NCBI GenBank assembly: GCA_040307385.1
Contig: JAWRJQ010000099.1
Coordinates: forward strand, 53,757 to 117,756
Source of the DNA: RUG721 sp040307385
Lineage (GTDB): Bacteria > Actinomycetota > Coriobacteriia > Coriobacteriales > Atopobiaceae
Direction: 5' to 3'
Length of the DNA stretch: 64,000 nucleotides
Below the pieces are notes generated by a model. It was not told where the DNA came from and did no database searches. It saw only the letters and a program-made list of their open reading frames with translations. The first letter of the stretch is position 1. Every line of letters begins with the position of its first letter. A program made the position numbers and the translations under genes. Positions 58,295 through 64,000 of the stretch are shown here, one piece after another.

Positions 58295-58864
58295 GTGAAG
58301 AAGAGATTCCGGATAACATTCAATGCGCCGGTGACGCTTTGCTTTGTCTTTTTATGCTTTGCGGCAACACTTCTGGGGCAGCTCACGAACGGCAAAACCG
58401 ACAGGCTGCTGTTCATGACGTACCATTCGTCCCTGCGCTCGCCGATGACGTATATCCGTTTTTTCACCCACGTCCTCGGGCACAGCGGATGGCAGCACTT
58501 CATCAGCAACGCCTCGTATCTGCTGCTTCTCGGCCCCATGCTGGAGGAGAAGCACAGCTCGGCAAGACTGCTGGAGGTGATCCTGACAGCGGCGTTCGTC
58601 ACGGCCGTCGTCAACTACATCTTCTTTCCGCACATCGCGTTGTGCGGCGCCAGCGGCGTCGTGTTCGCCTTCATCATGCTGACGTCTTTTACCGGCTTCA
58701 GGGACGGGGAGATCCCGGTCACGTTCCTTCTGGTGGCGGTGATCTTCATCGGTCAGCAGGTATTCGAGGGGCTCATGGTTCGGGACAACATCTCGAATCT
58801 ATCCCATATCGTCGGCGGCGTCGTCGGCTCGGTCCTCGGGTACAGTCTGAACCGCCGGTCGTGA
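58295..58864 (+). CDS. Rhomboid-family intramembrane serine protease
   Basis: 189 residues, six predicted helices. The oxyanion motif HFISN is in the second helix, the catalytic serine in CGASG near residue 119, and the catalytic histidine in LSHIVGG near residue 171. It would cut membrane proteins within the bilayer. GTG start at 58295 with GAAGG before it. It is followed 26 bases later by the GNAT-YoaP gene. Confidence 0.88.
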   Translation: MKKRFRITFNAPVTLCFVFLCFAATLLGQLTNGKTDRLLFMTYHSSLRSPMTYIRFFTHVLGHSGWQHFISNASYLLLLGPMLEEKHSSARLLEVILTAAFVTAVVNYIFFPHIALCGASGVVFAFIMLTSFTGFRDGEIPVTFLLVAVIFIGQQVFEGLMVRDNISNLSHIVGGVVGSVLGYSLNRRS

Positions 58865-58890
58865 CCACATTACAGAACAGGAGGCACACC

Positions 58891-59643
58891 ATGGATTATA
58901 TCAGAGTCACAAAAGAAAACCTGGCAAAGGAGCACATCTGCTGCGCCATATCGAACGACAAGGATGCGCAGGTGATCTCCAAGAAATCATGGCTGGAGGA
59001 GCGCTTCGACGAAGGGCTCGTGTTTCTGAAAAGCACGGAACGCGGCAAATGCTTCATCGAATATATCCCCGCCGAGAACGCCTGGAACCCGATCGACGCG
59101 GAAGGGTATATGTATATCGACTGCCTGTGGGTCTCCGGTTCCCTCAAGGGTCATGGCTACTCGAACGATCTGCTGAACGCCTGCATCGAGGACAGCAGGG
59201 AAAAGGGCAAAAGGGGCCTTTGCATTCTGAGCGCCGCGAAGAAAAAACCGTTTCTTGCCGATCCGAAATACCTCAGTCATAAAGGCTTTTCGGTTTGCGA
59301 CGAGGCCGACAACGGGATCCAGCTCTGGTATCTCCCGTTTTCACACGAGGCGATCAAGCCTCAGTTCAGCGCCTGTGCCAGACATCCTCACGTCGACGAG
59401 GACGGCTACGTCCTTTACTACACGAACCAGTGTCCGTTCAACGCCAAATACGTCCCGATCCTCGAGCAGACCGCGCGGGCGCACAGCATCCCGTTCCATG
59501 CGATCCGGCTCGACAGCAGGGAAGACGCCCGGCGCGCGCCGACGCCGATAACGACGTACGCGCTGTTTCTGAACGGAGATTATCTGACAAACGAGCAAAT
59601 GAACGACACAAAGTTTTTGAAGCTGGTGCAGCAGCACCGGTAA
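58891..59643 (+). CDS. GNAT acetyltransferase with YoaP-like C-terminal domain
   Basis: 250 residues. The GNAT half has YMYIDCLWVSGSLKGHGYSN with the acetyl-CoA loop. The C-terminal 85 residues carry YYTNQCPFNAKYVPILEQTA, a thioredoxin-like YoaP motif with one cysteine. Substrate unknown. CAGGAGGC precedes the ATG. It lies between the rhomboid and MBL genes in one direction. Confidence 0.85.
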   Translation: MDYIRVTKENLAKEHICCAISNDKDAQVISKKSWLEERFDEGLVFLKSTERGKCFIEYIPAENAWNPIDAEGYMYIDCLWVSGSLKGHGYSNDLLNACIEDSREKGKRGLCILSAAKKKPFLADPKYLSHKGFSVCDEADNGIQLWYLPFSHEAIKPQFSACARHPHVDEDGYVLYYTNQCPFNAKYVPILEQTARAHSIPFHAIRLDSREDARRAPTPITTYALFLNGDYLTNEQMNDTKFLKLVQQHR

Positions 59644-59657
59644 CGGAGGACAAAAAT

Positions 59658-60458
59658 ATGAAGCTGATCATGCTCGGCACCGGGCACGCGATGGTCACGG
59701 AGTACTACAACACCTGTTTTCTGATGGAGGACGACGGCCGCCTGCTGCTGGTGGACGGCGGCGGAGGCAGCGGCCTTTTGCGTCAGGTGAGTCATGCGGG
59801 GTACGACTGCAAGGATATCCATCACATTTTTGTGACGCACAAGCACCTCGACCATCTTCTTGGCGTCGTCTGGATGCTGCGGATCATCTGCCAGTCCATG
59901 GCCCGCGGAACGTATGAGGGCGAAGCGTATATCTATTCCCATCATGAGGTCCTCGCGCTGCTGCGAAGCATGGCGGTGGGCCTTCTGGATGAAAAATCAG
60001 CTGCCTGCATCGACCATGGGCTTCATTTCGTCGAGGTCAAAGACGGAGAGACGCTCGATATCATCGGTCATCCCGTCACGTTTTTCGATATCCGGTCCAC
60101 CAAGGCAAAGCAGTTCGGCTTCTGCATGGAGCTCGGCAGTGGCAAAAAACTGACCTGCTGCGGTGACGAGCCGTTGTCTGCCGCGCTGGAGCATTACGCC
60201 GCGGGGTGTGAATGGCTGCTGCACGAGGCGTTTTGTCTGAACGCGGAGGCTGACGTATATAAGCCCTATGCGAAGCATCACTCCACGGTCATGGACGCCT
60301 GTCAGCTGGCCGAACGGCTGGGCGTGCGGAATCTGCTCCTTTATCACACGGAGGATCAGAATCTGCTGCGCCGCAGGGAGCTGTATGTAAACGAGGGGTC
60401 GCAGTATTTTCACGGAACCCTTTTCGTCCCCGACGATCTGGACGTCATTCAGCTTTGA
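59658..60458 (+). CDS. Metallo-beta-lactamase-fold hydrolase (RNase Z-like)
   Basis: 266 residues. The zinc motif HKHLDH appears in VTHKHLDHLLGV (about residue 60), with later ligands in CCGDEPL and HHSTV. The fold resembles RNase Z/arylsulfatase-type hydrolases; the substrate is open. ACGGAGGAC precedes the ATG; 14 bases after the previous gene. Confidence 0.85.
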   Translation: MKLIMLGTGHAMVTEYYNTCFLMEDDGRLLLVDGGGGSGLLRQVSHAGYDCKDIHHIFVTHKHLDHLLGVVWMLRIICQSMARGTYEGEAYIYSHHEVLALLRSMAVGLLDEKSAACIDHGLHFVEVKDGETLDIIGHPVTFFDIRSTKAKQFGFCMELGSGKKLTCCGDEPLSAALEHYAAGCEWLLHEAFCLNAEADVYKPYAKHHSTVMDACQLAERLGVRNLLLYHTEDQNLLRRRELYVNEGSQYFHGTLFVPDDLDVIQL

Positions 60459-60508
60459 ACGGTCCCGAAATAAACTCCGCGATCGCCCAAATAAAACACA
60501 AATAGCTC

Positions 60509-60537
60509 TTGTATAAAACGATTATTCATTGTATAAT
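60509..60537 (+). promoter_or_regulatory. Promoter of the SDR gene, flanked by an inverted repeat
   Basis: TTGTAT (60509-60514) and TATAAT (60532-60537), 17-base spacing. CCAAATAAAACACAA (60487-60501) and TTGTGTTATTTATTTGG (60550-60566) are inverted copies with a two-base gap on either side of the promoter. Confidence 0.65.
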
Positions 60538-60589
60538 ACTGGAGCAGCCTTGTGTTATTTATTTGGCAAGGCAAGAGAAAGGAGTTCCT

Positions 60590-61378
60590 ATGGATCTGAA
60601 GTTGAAGGACAAGGTCGTCCTTGTCACTGGCGGTACCGGCGGTATCGGCACCGCGATCGTCAAAGCATTTCTGGGCGAAGGCGCGAAGGTCGCTTTCTCC
60701 TCCACCAGCCAGAAGAAGATCGATGATCTGCTGCCCACGCTGAACGCTGCCGAGGGTCAGGTCGCCGGTTTCGTGGCCGACATGAACAAGGAAGAGGACA
60801 TCAAGAACTTCGTCGAGGCCGCCAAGGCTCATTTCGGCACCCTGGACGTCATCATCCCCAATGCCGGTTACGAGGGCAAGGCCCATCCTGTGCAGGATAT
60901 GACGCTGGAGCTGTTTGAGCAGACCTATATGCTCAACGTCTTCGCCGTCATGCTGACGCTGAAGTATGCTGCTCCCACCCTGATCGAGAAGCAGTCCGGT
61001 TCCGTGGTCGTCGTGGCCTCCGCCGCCGCTTACGAGCCCACTGCCGGCAACAGCGCTTACGTTTCCTCCAAGTACGCCGTGGCCGGTCTGACCAAGTGCG
61101 TCGCCATGGAGCTTGGCCCTGTGGGCGTCCATGTCAACTATATCTGCCCGGGTCCCGTCGATACCCCGATGATGCTCCGCATCGAGAAGGATTTCTTCGG
61201 TGACACCATGACCCACGAGGAAGCCATGGCCATGCTGGCCGGCACCTACGCGATGGACAAGCGCTACGCCAAGCCCGAGGAAGTCGCCAACGCCGCTCTG
61301 TATCTGGCCTCCGAGGTCTCTGCTCATACCGCCGGTATGGGTATGCACGTGGACTCCAAGGTCTCTCCCGTGTCCTAA
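60590..61378 (+). CDS. Short-chain dehydrogenase/reductase
   Basis: 262 residues. NAD(P) motif TGGTGGIG (13-20), NAG in PNAGYEG, and the catalytic Ser in VASAAAYEP with YVSSK (Tyr and Lys). Codon use is strongly biased to frequent codons, suggesting high expression. The substrate is unknown; sterol and sugar dehydrogenases of gut anaerobes share this fold. AAAGGAG precedes the ATG. Confidence 0.9.
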   Translation: MDLKLKDKVVLVTGGTGGIGTAIVKAFLGEGAKVAFSSTSQKKIDDLLPTLNAAEGQVAGFVADMNKEEDIKNFVEAAKAHFGTLDVIIPNAGYEGKAHPVQDMTLELFEQTYMLNVFAVMLTLKYAAPTLIEKQSGSVVVVASAAAYEPTAGNSAYVSSKYAVAGLTKCVAMELGPVGVHVNYICPGPVDTPMMLRIEKDFFGDTMTHEEAMAMLAGTYAMDKRYAKPEEVANAALYLASEVSAHTAGMGMHVDSKVSPVS

Positions 61379-61396
61379 AAACAGAAATCAGCTTTT

Positions 61397-61428
61397 GCCG
61401 GAAGGGCTTGCCCTTCCGGCTCTTTTCT
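61397..61428 (+). terminator. Terminator after the SDR gene
   Basis: GCCGGAAGGG-CTTG-CCCTTCCGGC followed by TCTTTTCTT. Confidence 0.93.
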
Positions 61429-61495
61429 TAAGATCCGGATCGTGGTATAATCAAAGAAAATGATACAAAATGAATCGTAGGAACAGGAGGATACT

Positions 61496-61915
61496 ATGCT
61501 ATACAAACGCTTTGACGACACGGTGATCGTGCGCATGGACGTTGGCGAGGAGATCACGGCACAGACGAAGAAGGTGGCGGAGCTGGAGCACATCCGTCTG
61601 GCGTCTGTCAGTGCCCTTGGCGCCGTGACGGATTTCACCGTCGGCGTCTTCAAGATGGATGAGAAGAAGTTTTACGGCAACCGCTTTCAGGGCGCTTTCG
61701 AGATCGTCTCCCTGACCGGCACGATCACGACGATGAACGGCGAGGTGTACACACACCTGCATCTCAGCGCAGGCGACGACCACGGCCACGTCTTCGGCGG
61801 CCATCTGAACGAAGGCGTCGTGGGTCCCGTGTGCGAGATGGTCATCCGCGTCCTCGACGGCGAGGTGAACCGTGTCTTCGACGATACCCGCGGGATCAAT
61901 GTGTTCGATTTCTAA
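61496..61915 (+). CDS. PPC/DUF296 domain protein
   Basis: 139 residues covering one whole PPC domain, with the metal-binding histidines in YTHLHLSAGDDHGHVFGGHL. Bacterial members form trimers; some plant relatives bind DNA through an added AT-hook that is absent here. Function unknown. CAGGAGG precedes the ATG; TATAAT lies at 61446-61451. Confidence 0.88.
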   Translation: MLYKRFDDTVIVRMDVGEEITAQTKKVAELEHIRLASVSALGAVTDFTVGVFKMDEKKFYGNRFQGAFEIVSLTGTITTMNGEVYTHLHLSAGDDHGHVFGGHLNEGVVGPVCEMVIRVLDGEVNRVFDDTRGINVFDF

Positions 61916-61930
61916 TCTTTTTCAAGCATC

Positions 61931-61958
61931 AAAAAGCCGCCCGTCAGGGCGGCTTTTG
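61931..61958. terminator. Bidirectional terminator
   Basis: AAAAAGCCGCCC and GGGCGGCTTTT around GTCA, between convergent genes. Confidence 0.9.
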
Positions 61959-61960
61959 CG

Positions 61961-62401
61961 TTATACCTTTGCGATGATCGAGTGGAAGGGAATGCCGAAG
62001 CGTTTGTTCAGCTCCTCCGTCAACCCCTTCGGGATCGCGCGCGGTTCGATGACGTCGATCTCGAAGCAGGCGAAGCCGCAGTCGGCTTCGTACCGCAGCT
62101 TGTCGAGCGTCGTCGCGCCGCCGCAGCAGGGAACAGTGACGTCAAGCGAGTCAAACCCGTATTCGCCGTACTGCGAGTCCATCAGGCAGGCCCAGTCCTC
62201 GCTGTCCAGCTCAGCGCCGCACAGCGGGCAGACGACGCGCTCCAGGCTGTCGCCGCAGTCGATAAACTGCGGCAGCGGGCTGAGACCGTCGTCCACTTCG
62301 CGATTCGGAAACAGGGAGACGATGTGATCGACAATCCTTGCGCAGGTGACCTCATCAGGCGCGAGGAACGGGTCCGCGGGGAACAGCTTGAGGATCTTCA
62401 T
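61961..62401 (-). CDS. Unknown protein with zinc-ribbon cysteines
   Basis: 146 residues. A CPLCG and a later CCGG pair suggest a zinc ribbon (about residues 58-94). No family recognised. The ATG at 62401 overlaps the stop of the cysteine hydrolase gene by three bases (ATGA), so the two are translationally coupled. Confidence 0.65.
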   Translation of the reverse strand: MKILKLFPADPFLAPDEVTCARIVDHIVSLFPNREVDDGLSPLPQFIDCGDSLERVVCPLCGAELDSEDWACLMDSQYGEYGFDSLDVTVPCCGGATTLDKLRYEADCGFACFEIDVIEPRAIPKGLTEELNKRFGIPFHSIIAKV

Positions 62402-62922
62402 CGGATGTCCATCTGGCACATGGCCATGGCCTTCAGCGCGTTTTCGTGGCTTTCCGGCGTGACGCCGGCACAGCAGGCGCTTTCAATGGCGATCCGCGCT
62501 TCCGGGAACCAGGCCTTGAGGATCAAGGCGTTGGAAATGACGCAGATATCCGTGCAGAGACCCAGCAGCGTGATGTCAAGCTCTTCGCCATTACAGCGCT
62601 CTTTGATCAGGGCCGGAAGCTCCGTCGAGCCGAAGGAAGGCTTCTCGACTACCGTGCAGGGCAGCGTATCGGCCAGCGCTTTGACCGGCGCGTCCAACTG
62701 CCAGCCGTCGGTCCCCTTGACACAGTGGACCACAGGCAGCTTACGCCCCTCGGAGGTGTTCAGATAATCTTCCGTATGAGTATCGAGGGTGAAATACAGT
62801 TCGCCGTCGAAGCCTTTGATGTATTCGACCGCGCGGGGGAGCATTTCCACCGCCTCGGCGGTGCCGAGAGCGCCGTCTACGAAATCCTTCTGCAGATCGA
62901 CGGCCACAAGGATCTTTTTCAT
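62398..62922 (-). CDS. Isochorismatase-like cysteine hydrolase (nicotinamidase-like)
   Basis: 174 residues. The catalytic Asp lies in VAVDLQKDF, Lys in VVEKPSFG and Cys in LLGLCTDICV, giving the full Asp-Lys-Cys triad. A metal site is likely in TLDTHTEDY. Nicotinamide to nicotinate is the common reaction, but other amides are possible. Overlaps both neighbours by a few bases. Confidence 0.87.
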   Translation of the reverse strand: MKKILVAVDLQKDFVDGALGTAEAVEMLPRAVEYIKGFDGELYFTLDTHTEDYLNTSEGRKLPVVHCVKGTDGWQLDAPVKALADTLPCTVVEKPSFGSTELPALIKERCNGEELDITLLGLCTDICVISNALILKAWFPEARIAIESACCAGVTPESHENALKAMAMCQMDIR

Positions 62923-63119
62923 TGTTGTTCCTCCGTTTCAGTTTGACGGGTGATCTTTTTGATGCTCTTTTCCGCCTTGGCCCGCGGGATCAGAAACTCA
63001 CGCCCGCAGCCGGTGCAGCGCAGACGGAAATCCATCCCCACGCGCAGGACGGCGAAATCGTGCGTCCCGCAGGGATGCGGCTTTTTCATTGTGAGTGTAT
63101 CGCCGACTTTGACGTCCAT
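62919..63119 (-). CDS. DUF951 family protein
   Basis: 66 residues, a common small Firmicutes protein: VGDTLTMKKPHPCGTHDF, then RLRCTGCGREFLIPR, with three cysteines that may bind zinc. In many Firmicutes it lies near ychF or the S1-like gene; here an S1-domain gene diverges from it. First gene of a three-gene minus-strand operon. GGAGGTG precedes the ATG. Confidence 0.88.
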   Translation of the reverse strand: MDVKVGDTLTMKKPHPCGTHDFAVLRVGMDFRLRCTGCGREFLIPRAKAEKSIKKITRQTETEEQQ

Positions 63120-63147
63120 AAAGCACCTCCGTGATCCTTCTGAGGGT

Positions 63148-63175
63148 ATTGTACCACATTCCGTCGAAAAAACAA
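63148..63175 (-). promoter_or_regulatory. Promoter of the DUF951 operon
   Basis: On the minus strand TTGTTT and TACAAT are 16 bases apart, 29 bases before the ATG. Confidence 0.6.
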
Positions 63176-63233
63176 GCGTCATACCCTTACGCGCGGCGGA
63201 ATAGATTGTAGAAGATCAAGGGAGGTGGATCGA

Positions 63234-64000
63234 ATGCCACAGGGGAAATACCTGCCGGAGGGTATGCTGCTGGAAACGGAGCGGAACCGGAGAACACTGG
63301 CGGACCGGGAAGGGCTTCGGCAGGCGATGAAGGAGGGCACGATCGTCGAGGCGCTGGCATCGTTCAGCGGTGCGGACCGCGGCCTGATGGTCGATCTGAA
63401 CGGCCTGGAAGGCATTATTCCGCGGGAGGAGACAGCCGTGGGGATCGTCAGCGGCCGCACGCGGGAGGTCGCCGTGATGACGCGCGTCGGGAGACCGGTC
63501 TGCTTCAAGGTCATTGGAGAGAGCGAGCACGGCTTCACGCTTTCAAGGCGCGCGGCGCAGAGGGAAGCGACGGAATACTTGATGCATCATCTGTGCCCCG
63601 GTGATATCATGCGCTGCTCCGTGACGCGACTGGAGCGGTTCGGCGCGTTCGTCGATATGGGCTGCGGACTGCCGTCGCTGATCGGCTTGGAGAATATCTC
63701 CGCTTCACGCATCCATCACCCGCGGGAGCGGTTTTATCCCGGACAATATATCCGTGCCGCAGTATCGGAGATCGACCGTGACGACGCGCGGGTCACGCTG
63801 ACACATAAAGAATTGCTTGGCACCTGGGAGCAGAATGCATCGCGGTTTGAGCCGGGACAGACGATCGTAGGCGTCGTGCGCGGCGTAGAGGAGTACGGCA
63901 TTTTCGTAGAGCTGACGCCCAATCTGACTGGCCTTGCGGAGCCGCGGGATGGACTGATCCCAGGCGACTGCGTTTCTGTCTTCATCAAATCGATCCTGCC
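63234..64000 (+). CDS. S1 RNA-binding domain protein, 3' end cut by window
   Basis: 255 codons are present. Three S1-type segments: AMKEGTIVEALASFSGADRG (weak), LCPGDIMRCSVTRLERFGAF with VDMGCGLPSLIG, and FEPGQTIVGVVRGVEEYGIF. It resembles the S1-like proteins of Firmicutes that bind RNA, sometimes fused or linked to IspH. GGGAGGTG precedes the ATG. Confidence 0.85.
   Translation, partial: MPQGKYLPEGMLLETERNRRTLADREGLRQAMKEGTIVEALASFSGADRGLMVDLNGLEGIIPREETAVGIVSGRTREVAVMTRVGRPVCFKVIGESEHGFTLSRRAAQREATEYLMHHLCPGDIMRCSVTRLERFGAFVDMGCGLPSLIGLENISASRIHHPRERFYPGQYIRAAVSEIDRDDARVTLTHKELLGTWEQNASRFEPGQTIVGVVRGVEEYGIFVELTPNLTGLAEPRDGLIPGDCVSVFIKSIL

Overview
The window is best read as two unrelated genomes joined inside one gene. 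Positions 1 to about 29,400 look like a high-GC Gram-positive of the Coriobacteriia (Collinsella-like). Support comes from the actinobacterial heat-shock order dnaK-grpE-dnaJ-hspR with clpB nearby, strong preference for GC-ending codons, and an anaerobic gene set. From about 29,700 to the end the genes look like an anaerobic, spore-lineage Firmicute, probably an oscillospiraceal or related clostridial bacterium: bofA with a DUF2508 gene, a divergent topoisomerase IV pair, rplM-rpsI, SLH and BspA-type surface proteins. The change of codon use falls inside clpB, which is open from end to end, so an assembly chimera through a conserved stretch of clpB is the likeliest explanation.

Layout of the first part. 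1-4.5 kb: flavodiiron protein (cut by the window edge), a histidine phosphatase, then a minus-strand run of ferredoxin-type aldo/keto reductase, mntP and a homologue of the Propionibacterium linoleate double-bond isomerase. A tRNA-Thr follows. 4.8-8.9 kb: hypA, a 1000-residue iron-sulfur flavoprotein oxidoreductase and hypB, in line with hydrogenase maturation and anaerobic electron transfer. 9-11.7 kb: an XRE-cupin regulator divergent from an acyl-CoA synthetase. 11.7-15.3 kb: str genes rpsL-rpsG-fusA plus rpsJ. A lipoprotein gene on the other strand separates rpsJ from the rest of the S10 operon, rplC to rplX (16.3-21.9 kb), which has its own promoter and ends in a terminator without the spc genes. 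22-26.4 kb: the dnaK operon. Then a DUF1836 regulator divergent from a DegV gene, and clpB. dnaK and clpB share a candidate HspR (HAIR-like) operator.

Layout of the second part. 30.8-37.7 kb: amidase-like gene, parC/parE-type topoisomerase, DUF2508-bofA, ttcA, and a Crp/Fnr regulator beside two perfect palindromes. 38-39 kb: rplM-rpsI behind a consensus promoter. 39-42.2 kb: a GNAT gene between a decayed fragment and a frameshifted copy of one unknown protein family. 42.5-49.3 kb: a large secreted leucine-rich-repeat protein, a small membrane protein and an SLH-anchored 5'-nucleotidase. 49.4-55.4 kb: a compact TetR-controlled operon of an amidohydrolase, an aldo/keto reductase, a carboxymuconolactone-decarboxylase-like protein, an exported flavodoxin, and a fusion of a seven-helix cytochrome-b-like domain, a SUMF1-type domain and a second flavodoxin. 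55.4-64 kb: an LRR-Ig surface protein, rhomboid protease, GNAT-YoaP protein, MBL hydrolase, SDR, DUF296 protein, a small minus-strand operon and the start of an S1-domain protein.

The TetR/flavodoxin operon is the most promising undescribed system. It predicts redox chemistry on the outer face of the membrane, with electrons passing through a di-heme-like membrane domain to flavodoxin modules, and two or three cytoplasmic enzymes acting on an unknown small molecule.
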